Shown: positions 8,051 to 15,378 of the stretch, one piece after another
Layout of the letters: each line of letters begins with the position of its first letter
How positions within the stretch are numbered: position 1 is the stretch's first letter
Assembly (NCBI GenBank): GCA_003222115.1
Contig: QHUL01000064.1
Location: 1-44,806 of the forward strand
Length of the DNA: 44,806 bases
Direction of reading: 5' to 3'
Source of the DNA: Gemmatimonadota bacterium
GTDB taxonomy: Bacteria; Gemmatimonadota; Gemmatimonadetes; Gemmatimonadales; GWC2-71-9
Notes under the pieces: generated by a model
The model's database searches: none
What the model was told of the DNA's origin: nothing
Seen by the model: only the letters and a program-made list of their open reading frames with translations
Position numbers and translations under genes: made by a program

Positions 8051-9281
8051 AGGTCTTGTCGCCCGCGGCGACACGATTGGTCGCGGACAGGAAGTGTACG
8101 TCTCGGAATTCCGGCACCCCGCCGAGCTGCGCGACGAGGCGCGACGCGTTCGGGGCGTACCCGTCGATCTGTCCATCGCCGCCGGACAGCCGCAGGCCCC
8201 GGAGGTAGGCGCCCGCGGGCAGGTGCTGGGAGAGGGCAAGCAGCACCCGCAGCGGGGCGGCCCGCTCGCTCTCGATCTGGCGAATCGCTCGCGCCTTGCG
8301 GTCGAGCGCGTCGAGCTCGTTCTGCAGGGCGAGCGCCGGCGCCGCGCGCTGGCGCAGGGCCTCGAGCCCGGCCCCAAGCTCTCGCGTCGCGCGGACGCGC
8401 GAGGCATCCACTGAGGTAAGTGCGAACGCGAGCGCGGCCGCGCACGCCGCGCTCGCGAGAGCGAGCGCGCGCCGCCGCCGCGTGGTGATGCGGGTGGCGA
8501 GCTCCGGGGGAACGAGCGTCCGCGCGAAATCCCGCGCCGCGCCGGTCGCCAGCGCGGCGCCGTAGGCTGGGAGGAAGGCGCCATCCACGTCGGCCACTGC
8601 AGGCAGGGCGCGCAGCGTCGCGTCCGGGAGCAGCACGCCGAGCGCGCGCCCCCGGTCCTCGCTCCAGGGGCTGAGATACAGCGTCGCCGGCGTGCCGCCA
8701 TTGTCTCGCAGGGCCGAAGCGACAGCGTCGAGTCCGCCGAATACGCGGCGGGCGCGGACGACGCGACCCTCGCACATCTCGACCACGCCGATCCCGTCGC
8801 GCTCGGCGTCCAGCAGCGTCACGGCAGTCGTGACGCTGGCCCTCCCGAGCGCTCGCGCCAGCGCCACTGGCCCCGGCTCGACCACATCAACCGGCCCCAG
8901 CTGCTCGAGCGCCGCCACCCACTCTGCCAGCGGTCCCTCCCTGGCGGCGAAGACGAGGTCGTCCTCGCCGCGCACAGCCGGCACGATGTCCTCGGCTCGC
9001 ACGGCGAAGAACCGTTCGGGCTCGAGCCGCAGAATGCTCCGCTTCGCCGCCGGCTCCAGCGCGGGCAGCTTGACTTGCTTGGTGAACAGGAGGGGTAGGT
9101 CGAGCGCGAGCGCGATACGCGGCGCGGGCCCGAGGTGCTGGCGCAGCGCCGCGACCGCCTCCGCCGGATGCTCGCGGTCCCACTCGATCTCCACGGTGCG
9201 CGCCCGAGTCCGGTACCATCCCTCGAGCCGCACGCCGCGCAGCGTGCGCGCGCCCAGCTCGATCCCGAGCCGGGCCATCAT
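8007..9281 (-). CDS. gspL: Type II secretion protein GspL-like (PilM/PilN fusion type)
   Basis: First gene of the T2SS operon, 424 residues from ATG 9281 (a second ATG follows directly; an upstream in-frame ATG at 9302 is less likely because the GGGAGCGGG stretch sits just before 9281). The N-terminal half is an actin-like cytoplasmic domain (LGIELGARTLRGVRLEG, later TLLDAERDGIGVVEM) that in GspL binds GspE. A membrane helix follows (about 278-297), then a coiled segment and a PilN-like periplasmic domain (YLRGLRLSGGDGQIDGYA). The arrangement equals PilM plus PilN in one chain. Confidence 0.82.
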   Translation of the reverse strand: MMARLGIELGARTLRGVRLEGWYRTRARTVEIEWDREHPAEAVAALRQHLGPAPRIALALDLPLLFTKQVKLPALEPAAKRSILRLEPERFFAVRAEDIVPAVRGEDDLVFAAREGPLAEWVAALEQLGPVDVVEPGPVALARALGRASVTTAVTLLDAERDGIGVVEMCEGRVVRARRVFGGLDAVASALRDNGGTPATLYLSPWSEDRGRALGVLLPDATLRALPAVADVDGAFLPAYGAALATGAARDFARTLVPPELATRITTRRRRALALASAACAAALAFALTSVDASRVRATRELGAGLEALRQRAAPALALQNELDALDRKARAIRQIESERAAPLRVLLALSQHLPAGAYLRGLRLSGGDGQIDGYAPNASRLVAQLGGVPEFRDVHFLSATNRVAAGDKTYESFALAFRYAAAP

Positions 9282-9580
9282 CGATCCCGCTCCCACCAAC
9301 ACTGGAGCACGAGCCGCCCGACCATGGTGCAGCCTCCAGCCATAGCCGCTATCATGTTACCACACAAGCGCATGCGCGCGGTGGCATGATATCACCGCGA
9401 AGCTGTCCCTAAAGCCAGTAAGTGTCAACCTGCCGACCGCCCTTCCTGCGTGTGATCTTGCCCGCGGCCTGTAAGGCCGCTCCGGGGTTAGGAAGCCCCA
9501 TCAATCGCTCCTCGCATCTGTTCTCCTACTTTGTTTCAGCACGGGCGCTGCCTGGTCCCAAAACGAGGGCAACCAGGCGA
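9282..9580. other. Non-coding stretch upstream of the T2SS operon, with several inverted repeats
   Basis: No gene is supported here. By position it holds the promoter of the minus-strand gspL-F operon, but no clear -35/-10 pair was found. Inverted repeats: a 7-bp stem CGCGGTG/CACCGCG at 9377-9383 and 9393-9399; a 6-bp stem GCGGCC/GGCCGC at 9464-9469 and 9475-9480 with a 5-base loop; and a 7-bp stem GCCTGGT/ACCAGGC at 9550-9556 and 9572-9578. I could not match them to a known riboswitch class. Confidence 0.5.
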
Positions 9581-9864
9581 ATTGCTCGGGACTTCCCCAC
9601 GTTCGGCGGCGGCGTGCCGCTCTACAACGCCCGCCGGCACATCATCGGTGGCCTCGACATTAGTGGCGACACGGCGTGCACCGACCACGAGATCGCGAAG
9701 CGTGTGCGCGACGAGGCCGGGTTGAACGCGCCGGGCGGGAGCACCGTGGACGACATCCTGTACTCCACCGTGGATCCGGCCTCGCCGTTCATCCACCCGC
9801 TATGCCGAACACCTTCCGCAACGGCACGTTCATCGGCACCGAGCGAAACGCCAGCGGGTACTGA
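9581..9864 (+). pseudogene. Decayed GlcG/HbpS-type heme-binding protein, C-terminal half
   Basis: Translation from 9581 gives ARDFPTFGGGVPLYN, then GGLDISGDTACTDHEIAKRV and DEAGLNAPGG, the characteristic C-terminal half of GlcG/HbpS (DUF336) heme-binding proteins. Near 9803-9806 the frame breaks. The conserved end (PNTFRNG, then IGTERNASGY and TGA at 9862-9864) continues in the next frame, consistent with loss of one base after the HPLC codons. No N-terminal half is found upstream in any frame. The remnant is therefore both 5'-truncated and frameshifted. A sequencing error could explain the frameshift but not the missing first half. Confidence 0.8.
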
Positions 9865-10008
9865 GCGCGTCGCAAGACCGAAGCGCCCAGGGGGGAGACT
9901 CGCCCGCCGAGCCTCCCCCTGTGACTTTTGGCCCACGGAGATTGGAGCGGATCTTGTTTGCTGTGGCCTATCATATACTTTCGTAGTCTTTCGTGGCCAC
10001 GTGGTCTC

Positions 10009-10695
10009 ATGGATCGGCGCCAAGACGACCTTTTGGACATCAAGCAGGCTGCTCAATTCCTCAAGGTCAGCGAGACGTCGCTGCGGCGCTGGACCAATGC
10101 CGGTCGGCTGGCCTGTCTGCGGGTGGGCCGCAAGCGTGAGCGCCGGTTCCGGCGCACCGATCTGCTCGCATTCGTGGAACCGCAACCGGTGGCTGGTCCA
10201 GCACCCACGCGTCCCACCGGGAGCCACATGTGTGGGCTCTATGCGAGCGACTTGAGCCGGGTCGACCTCGCCGTAGGGTTCCTCGCGGACGGCTTACACC
10301 CGGGGAGTGTGAGCTACCTGGCGGCAGCGCCTGATGCGCGCGATCAGATTCTCGCCCATCTGGAGCGACGCCGCCCCTCCCTCGACGCGGCCATGGACGA
10401 GGGGCGACTGGTGCTCTCGGAGTATGCCGCTTCTCCGCGCGCTCAACTCGACTACTGGGAAACGACCTTGGCCGCTGCCACCCGCGCGGGCGCGCACCCG
10501 CTGCGGGTGGTCGGTGACGTGTCGGGTGGCCTGGGTACGCGGCTGGCGCCGCACGAGCTGCTCGAGTACGAGCGGGGCTACGACCGTCTGCAGCAGCGCT
10601 TCCGCGTCGACACGCTATGCCTGTACGACGTGCGCCACTCTTCCGGCCTCGGTGTGCTCGAGGTGCTCAAGTGTCATGAACACGTCCTCCGGTAG
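10009..10695 (+). CDS. HTH (excisionase type) - MEDS domain regulator
   Basis: Probable transcriptional or signalling regulator of 228 residues. Residues 5-55 form a winged-helix DNA-binding domain of the excisionase/MerR-like kind (LLDIKQAAQFLKVSETSLRR, then GRLACLRVGRKRERRFRRTD). Residues about 67-225 match the MEDS (DcmR sensory) domain: HMCGLY at its start, FLADGLHPGSVSYLAA, then RVVGDVSGGLG, EYERGYDRL and LYDVRHSSG near the end. The ATG at 10009 puts the HTH directly at the N-terminus; upstream in-frame codons lack similarity. No good ribosome site is visible. It stands just upstream of, and on the same strand as, the receptor-kinase operon, so control of that operon is a reasonable guess. 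Confidence 0.82.
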   Translation: MDRRQDDLLDIKQAAQFLKVSETSLRRWTNAGRLACLRVGRKRERRFRRTDLLAFVEPQPVAGPAPTRPTGSHMCGLYASDLSRVDLAVGFLADGLHPGSVSYLAAAPDARDQILAHLERRRPSLDAAMDEGRLVLSEYAASPRAQLDYWETTLAAATRAGAHPLRVVGDVSGGLGTRLAPHELLEYERGYDRLQQRFRVDTLCLYDVRHSSGLGVLEVLKCHEHVLR

Positions 10696-10700
10696 GCCGA

Positions 10701-10738
10701 TGCCGCAAAATCGCCCCTTGGTGCCGCAAAATCGCCCT
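10701..10738 (+). repeat. Pair of 17-bp direct repeats, 21-bp period
   Basis: Two copies of TGCCGCAAAATCGCCC plus one base, at 10701-10717 and 10722-10738, differ only at the last base. The 21-bp period is about two helical turns, as for tandem protein-binding sites. They lie between the HTH-MEDS gene and the TonB receptor operon. A palindrome TGGCACGGTGCCA follows at 10750-10762. An operator role is inference; a repetitive-element fragment is the alternative. Confidence 0.6.
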
Positions 10739-10791
10739 AGCACCCCCCCTGGCACGGTGCCACCCTCGGTCTTGAGGATGAGACCCCTTTC

Positions 10792-10944
10792 TTGAACGCC
10801 GCCCGGATCCCGCGCGTCGCCGGGGGCGTGGTCATCGTCATCAGCCTCGGCGCGTTGGCCGGCTGGCAGCTGGACGTCGCGGCGGCCGGGCATGATCGAT
10901 GTTCGCGAAGCGTGATGGACCAGGAGGTGCGGACCGATGGCTGA
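10792..10944 (+). pseudogene. Possible remnant of a membrane sensor N-terminus
   Basis: A 50-codon frame from TTG 10792 to TGA 10942-10944 reads LNAARIPRVAGGVVIVISLG, then ALAGWQLDVAAAG. A basic start followed by one membrane helix and a Trp-containing end resembles the first helix of PAS-type sensor kinases. The rest of such a protein is absent, and the frame runs into the receptor start. It may be a leftover from rearrangement of kinase genes, or a short leader peptide. I would not annotate it as a functional gene. Confidence 0.3.
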
Positions 10945-12871
10945 CCCGAGGACCGTTGCGCCCGCGACATCGATACTCCTCACCTTGGGTCTCATCTGCT
11001 TCGCTGAGCCCGGGTTCGCCCAGCAACCGGATTCCAGCGCGTCCGCCGAGGCGCTGAAGAAGCTGAGCATCGAACAACTGATGAACCTGGAGGTCACCTC
11101 CGTCTCGAGGCGTCCCGAGAGATTGGCGCAGGCGGCCTCCGCCATTCAGGTCATCACCCAACAGGACATTCGCCGCTCCGGCGCCTCGAGTCTCCCCGAG
11201 GCCCTGCGTCTCGTCACCAACTTGCAGGTGGCGCAGGTCAATTCGCGCGACTGGGCCATCAGCGCGCGCGGGTTCAACAGCACCACCGCCAACAAGCTCC
11301 TGGTGCTCATCGATGGGCGCACCGTATACACCCCGTTGTACTCCGGCGTGTTTTGGGACGTGCAGGACGTGCCCCTCGGGGACGTCGACCGCATCGAGGT
11401 CATCAGCGGCCCCGGCGCGACGCTGTGGGGGGCCAACGCCGTGAACGGCGTGATCAACGTCATCACCAAGCGTGCCAGGGAGACCCAGGGCCTGGTGGTC
11501 TCGGGCGGCGGCGGTACCGAGTTGCGCGGCTTTGGGACCACCCGCTACGGAGGGGCGCTTGGCTCTCACGTGAACTATCGGATCTACGGCAAGGGCTGGG
11601 CTCGCGAGCCGAGCGTGTTGCCCGGTGGCCAGGACGCCACCGACGACTGGCACATGGAACAGGCTGGGTTCCGGCTCGATTGGGACGCGTCGACGATCAA
11701 CCAGGTCACCATGCAAGGAGACCTCTACAACGGCCGGATCAGCCAGGCGACTGCCGGCGACATCGCCGTGAGCGGCGGTAACGTGGTCGCCAAGTGGTCA
11801 CACACCGTGTCCGCGAATTCCGCCGTCACGGCCCAACTGTACTACGACCGCACTAACCGGAACATTCCGGGCACCTTTGGCGAAGATCTCGACATCTACG
11901 ACGTCGATCTGCAACACGCTACCCGATTGGGCGCTCGTCATGACGTGGTGTGGGGACTGGGCTACCGTCTGATCAACGATCGGGTCGCCAACAGCGCGTT
12001 GCTGGCTTTCCTGCCGCCGCACGTCACGCGCCAGTGGTTCACCGGCTTCGTCCAGGACGAGATCGCGCTCATCCCCGACAGGCTGCACGTGGCACTCGGC
12101 ACCAAGGTCGAGCACAACGACTACACCGGCTACGAGATCCAGCCCAGCGGCCGTGTGAGCTGGAGGCTCAGCCCGTCGGGGACCCTGTGGGCGGCCGTCG
12201 CGCGCGCGCTGCGAACGCCGTCGCGGATCGACCGCGAGCTGTTCTTTCCCGGTCAGCCACCCTACCTTATCGCCGGGGGCCCGGGCTTCCATTCGGAAGA
12301 AGAGCTGGCCTACGAGCTGGGATACCGCCACCAGCGCGGCGCCCTCGCACTCTCCGTGGCCACGTTTTACAGCCGCTACCACGGACTCCGCAGCGTGGAG
12401 CAGGTCAACCCGCCGACGCCATCTCCAGCGGTGATCGCCAATGGGCAGTACGGCGAGTCGTACGGTGCGGAGGTGACCGCCGACTACCTGATCACGAAGG
12501 GATGGCGCGTGCGCGCCGGTCACACGGAGTTGCGCATCCACATCTGGCCCAACCCCGGCAGCACCGACACCACCCGGGGAGCCTCGGAATCGCAGACTCC
12601 CGATCGCCAGTTCTTCCTGTTTTCGTCGCTCGACTTGCCCGCCCACTTGAGACTGGACGCCGGGATGCGTGCGATCGACGACATCACGAGGCAGCAGGTC
12701 CCGGGCTATGCCGAGCTGAATGCCAAGCTCACGTGGCAGCCGACGCCGCAACTCGATCTCTCGCTCGTCGGTCAGAACCTCTTACACGACCGACACGCGG
12801 AGTTCGGCGCACCCGCCACGCGCCGGGAAATCGAACGTGGCGTGTACGGGTTGGTCGAATGGCGCTTCTGA
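10937..12871 (+). CDS. TonB-dependent outer-membrane receptor (first gene of YfiR-kinase operon)
   Basis: Outer-membrane beta-barrel receptor of 644 residues, start ATG 10937 with a strong ribosome site AGGAGGTG at 10922-10929. A signal peptide ends near residue 29 (FAQQ). The short LSIEQLMNLEVTSVSRRPE segment is the TonB-box/linker type seen in receptors paired with signalling genes. The plug domain (about 62-170) contains IRRSGASSLPEALR, SARGFNSTTANKLLVLIDGR and IEVISGPGATLWGANAVNGV. The barrel ends with aromatic Phe (LVEWRF). The yfiR-like gene follows almost without gap. The ligand is unknown; the plug resembles colicin I/B12-type receptors more than SusC or Oar types. Confidence 0.9.
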   Translation: MADPRTVAPATSILLTLGLICFAEPGFAQQPDSSASAEALKKLSIEQLMNLEVTSVSRRPERLAQAASAIQVITQQDIRRSGASSLPEALRLVTNLQVAQVNSRDWAISARGFNSTTANKLLVLIDGRTVYTPLYSGVFWDVQDVPLGDVDRIEVISGPGATLWGANAVNGVINVITKRARETQGLVVSGGGGTELRGFGTTRYGGALGSHVNYRIYGKGWAREPSVLPGGQDATDDWHMEQAGFRLDWDASTINQVTMQGDLYNGRISQATAGDIAVSGGNVVAKWSHTVSANSAVTAQLYYDRTNRNIPGTFGEDLDIYDVDLQHATRLGARHDVVWGLGYRLINDRVANSALLAFLPPHVTRQWFTGFVQDEIALIPDRLHVALGTKVEHNDYTGYEIQPSGRVSWRLSPSGTLWAAVARALRTPSRIDRELFFPGQPPYLIAGGPGFHSEEELAYELGYRHQRGALALSVATFYSRYHGLRSVEQVNPPTPSPAVIANGQYGESYGAEVTADYLITKGWRVRAGHTELRIHIWPNPGSTDTTRGASESQTPDRQFFLFSSLDLPAHLRLDAGMRAIDDITRQQVPGYAELNAKLTWQPTPQLDLSLVGQNLLHDRHAEFGAPATRREIERGVYGLVEWRF

Positions 12872-12876
12872 GCGCG

Positions 12877-13428
12877 ATGCTCGCCCGAGCGCCGCGGGCG
12901 CTCCCCCTCGCGGCGCTGCTCGTGGCCGGACGCGGGTTGGCGGCGCAAGCCGTGCGGGCCTCGGAATACGACGTGAAGGCCGTGTTCCTATTCAACTTCG
13001 CGCAATTCGTCGAGTGGCCAGCCGAGGCCTTTCCCGAGGCCGACACGCCGCTCGTGATCGGCGTTCTCGGAGATGATCCGTTCGGGCGCGTCCTGGACCA
13101 GACGGTGGGTGATGAGCGCCTGGGAGGGCGGCGATTCCAGATCCGGCGCTACCACAGCGTGGACGAGATCAAGACCTGCCACATCTTGTTCGTCAGTCGG
13201 CCCGAGGGAGACCGACCGCAGAGCGTTCTGGCGGGCCTCAAGAACCGGCCGATCCTCACGGTGAGTGACGCCGACGGATTCGCGGAGCGCGGCGGCATGA
13301 TTCGCTTCGTGACCGACCGGAGCCGCATCCGACTCCAGCTCAACCTGGCTGCGACGGAGGCGGCACACCTGACCATCAGCTCCAAGTTGCTCCGGGTGGC
13401 CGAGATCATCACCCGGCCCGGGCCTTGA
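12877..13428 (+). CDS. YfiR-family (DUF4154) periplasmic protein
   Basis: Periplasmic protein of 183 residues. In Pseudomonas, YfiR represses the membrane diguanylate cyclase YfiN. A signal peptide (MLARAPRALPLAALLVAG to LAAQA) precedes the hallmark YDVKAVFLFNFAQFVEWP, then VIGVLGDDPFG, CHILFVS, PILTVSDADGFAERGGMI and NLAATEAAHLTISSKLL. One Cys is visible in CHIL. The ATG at 12877 is preferred for the signal peptide; an in-frame ATG at 12859 overlaps the receptor stop and is possible. It lies between an outer-membrane receptor and a CHASE8 sensor kinase, the position expected for a periplasmic go-between. Confidence 0.9.
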   Translation: MLARAPRALPLAALLVAGRGLAAQAVRASEYDVKAVFLFNFAQFVEWPAEAFPEADTPLVIGVLGDDPFGRVLDQTVGDERLGGRRFQIRRYHSVDEIKTCHILFVSRPEGDRPQSVLAGLKNRPILTVSDADGFAERGGMIRFVTDRSRIRLQLNLAATEAAHLTISSKLLRVAEIITRPGP

Positions 13429-13429
13429 G

Positions 13430-14905
13430 ATGTCGCCGCTGCGGGACTGGCCGATCAAACGGAAGCTGACTGCGATCCTCCTCCTGATCAGCGGACTGGT
13501 CTTGGTGTTGACATCGGCCGCGTTCGTAACCTATCAGGTTGTGACGTTCCGGGGGACGATACAGAGTCATCTGGCCACGCGGTCCCGCATTCTTGCCGCC
13601 AACAGCACCGCCGCCCTGGCGTTTGCGAACGAGGCGGACGCAACAGAAATCCTGGCAGCCCTGAAGTACGACCCGCATATGGTTGCCGCGGCGCTGTATA
13701 ACCAGGACGGGCGGGTGCTGGCGACCTATCCAGTAGCCGCCACCGCCGATCTTATCCCTGCGGCGCCGCAGCCGGACGGCTACCGCTTCCAGGGCGGACG
13801 TCTGGTAGGGTCTACGCCCGTGGCGCAGGGAGGGAAGCGGTTGGGGACTCTCTACATAGCGTCGGACACGAAGGACGTATCGGACGCCCTCCGGCTTTCC
13901 GGCGTCATCGCCATCGTCGTCCTCGCGATCGCGATGCTGGCCGCCTATGCCCTGGCCGCCGCGCTTCAGGGACGGATCTCAGCACCGATCCTCGCGCTTG
14001 CGGAAACCGCGACGGCGGTCTCGACACGTCAGGACTATTCCGTGCGGGCGCCCAAGCTCGGCGAGGACGAGTTGGGCACGCTAACCGACGCCTTCAACCA
14101 GATGCTCGTCCGCATCGAGGACCAGGACCGCGAGCTGCGGCGTTACGCCACGGAGCTGGAGCAGCGGGTCGCGGAGCGGACCCAGGAGCTCCAAGAGCGC
14201 CACGAGGCGGTGCGGCGCAATGCGGCGGAGCTCCTGGCCGCCAATCAGGAGCTCGACGCCTTCGCCTACTCGGTGTCGCACGACCTGCGCGCGCCGCTGC
14301 GCAGCATCGACGGATTCAGCCACGTGCTGCTGGAAGACTACGCCGCGCAGCTCGACCAGGCGGGACGGGATTCCCTGCAGCGGGTGCGCGCCGCCAGCCA
14401 GCGGATGGCGACCCTGATCGACGACCTGCTGAAACTTGCTCGGGTCACCCGTGCGGAGATGCGCACCGAGGTCGTGGACCTGAGCGGCATGGCGCGGGAC
14501 ATCGTGGCCGAGCTGCAACGGGCGACGCCGGAGCGGCACGTGGAATTCGCGATTGCTCCGGGGCTCGAGGCGCGGGGGGACCCGCGCCTGCTCCGTGTGG
14601 CCCTCGACAATCTGCTCCGCAACGGCTGGAAGTACACCGCGAAACAGCCGCGGCCGCAGATCGAATTTGCATCCACCAATGTGAACGGCGAGCGGGCGTT
14701 CGTGGTCCGGGACAACGGTGCCGGCTTCGACATGAAGTATGCGGACAAGCTGTTCGGGGTGTTCCAGCGCCTGCACTCCGCGGCCGAATTCGAGGGCACC
14801 GGCGTCGGTCTCGCGACGGTGCGGCGCATCATCACCCGGCACGGCGGCCGGATCTGGGCCGAGGGAGCCGTCGATCGGGGAGCCACCTTCTACTTCACCT
14901 TGTGA
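13430..14905 (+). CDS. CHASE8-HAMP sensor histidine kinase
   Basis: Inner-membrane sensor kinase of 491 residues. The first membrane helix spans about 12-34. The periplasmic part (35-155) reads RSRILAANSTAALAFAN, then LAALKYDPHMVAAALYN, the CHASE8 pattern found in YfiN-type proteins. A second helix (156-180), HAMP (about 181-235) and a coiled coil (236-275) follow. The HisKA box is YSVSHDLRAPLRSIDGF with His284. The ATPase domain has NLLRNGWKYT, DNGAGFDMKYADKLFGVFQR and GTGVGLATVRRI. The phytochrome-like HisKA type is usually paired with small CheY-like proteins, and one follows immediately. The sensor half is YfiN-like but the output is a kinase. Confidence 0.93.
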   Translation: MSPLRDWPIKRKLTAILLLISGLVLVLTSAAFVTYQVVTFRGTIQSHLATRSRILAANSTAALAFANEADATEILAALKYDPHMVAAALYNQDGRVLATYPVAATADLIPAAPQPDGYRFQGGRLVGSTPVAQGGKRLGTLYIASDTKDVSDALRLSGVIAIVVLAIAMLAAYALAAALQGRISAPILALAETATAVSTRQDYSVRAPKLGEDELGTLTDAFNQMLVRIEDQDRELRRYATELEQRVAERTQELQERHEAVRRNAAELLAANQELDAFAYSVSHDLRAPLRSIDGFSHVLLEDYAAQLDQAGRDSLQRVRAASQRMATLIDDLLKLARVTRAEMRTEVVDLSGMARDIVAELQRATPERHVEFAIAPGLEARGDPRLLRVALDNLLRNGWKYTAKQPRPQIEFASTNVNGERAFVVRDNGAGFDMKYADKLFGVFQRLHSAAEFEGTGVGLATVRRIITRHGGRIWAEGAVDRGATFYFTL

Positions 14906-14933
14906 TGGCCCGCTCGGCGGGCGCGGAGGCCGT

Positions 14934-15377
14934 GTGAACGCGGGAAAGATCCTGCTGGTGGAAGACAACCCGGACGACATCGCCCTGACGATGCGGGCGC
15001 TCAAGAGTCACAACATGACGAACGACGTGGTCGTGGCGCAGGACGGCGTACAGGCGCTCGACTATCTCTTCGGCGCGGAGGGCGGCGCCGGGCCGGACGA
15101 GCTGCCGGCGGTGGTCCTCCTCGATCTGAAACTGCCGAAGGTGAACGGGCTGGAGGTGCTGCAGCGCATCCGGGCCGACGAGCGCACCCGGCTGCTGCCG
15201 GTCGTGATCCTGACCTCGTCCGACGAGGAGCGCGACCTCATCGATGGCTACCGGCTCGGCGCCAACAGCTATGTGCGGAAACCGGTGGACTTCGTGGAAT
15301 TCACCCAGGCGGCCAAGCAGCTCGGGCTGTACTGGTTGCTCATGAACCGGGCACCGCCAGTGCCCCGAAGGCTCTGA
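14934..15377 (+). CDS. Single-domain response regulator (Rcp1-like)
   Basis: CheY-like receiver of 147 residues with no output domain. GTG start at 14934 follows a CGGAGG ribosome site. Acidic pair ED at 10-11, phospho-acceptor Asp64 (VVLLDLKLPK), Thr94 (VILTSS) and Lys116 (YVRKPVDF) are all present. The C-terminal LGLYWLLMNR is typical of receivers that partner phytochrome-like kinases. It sits between the CHASE8 kinase and a REC-first hybrid kinase, so it may shuttle phosphate between them. It is a paralogue of the gene at 17337-17780 and has the same length. Confidence 0.93.
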   Translation: MNAGKILLVEDNPDDIALTMRALKSHNMTNDVVVAQDGVQALDYLFGAEGGAGPDELPAVVLLDLKLPKVNGLEVLQRIRADERTRLLPVVILTSSDEERDLIDGYRLGANSYVRKPVDFVEFTQAAKQLGLYWLLMNRAPPVPRRL

Positions 15378-15378
15378 T

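Noticed and set aside
9464-9500. Possible c-di-GMP or other riboswitch
   Set aside because: The GC stem and the GGGGTTAGGAAGCCCC stretch look structured, but the conserved GEMM core and other known riboswitch signatures are not present.
9954-9979. TTGTTT and TATACT as the promoter of the HTH-MEDS gene
   Set aside because: The spacing is only 14 bp, too short for a sigma-70-type promoter; TATACT alone could still be a -10.
9422-10255. A 277-codon open frame running through the decayed heme-binding gene
   Set aside because: Only about 70 codons in its middle resemble a protein family; the frame continues by chance into the HTH-MEDS gene in the wrong frame.
10750-10762. TGGCACGGTGCCA as a terminator of the HTH-MEDS gene
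   Set aside because: The 6-bp arms with a single central base cannot form a stable RNA hairpin loop and no U-tract follows; a protein-binding palindrome is more likely.
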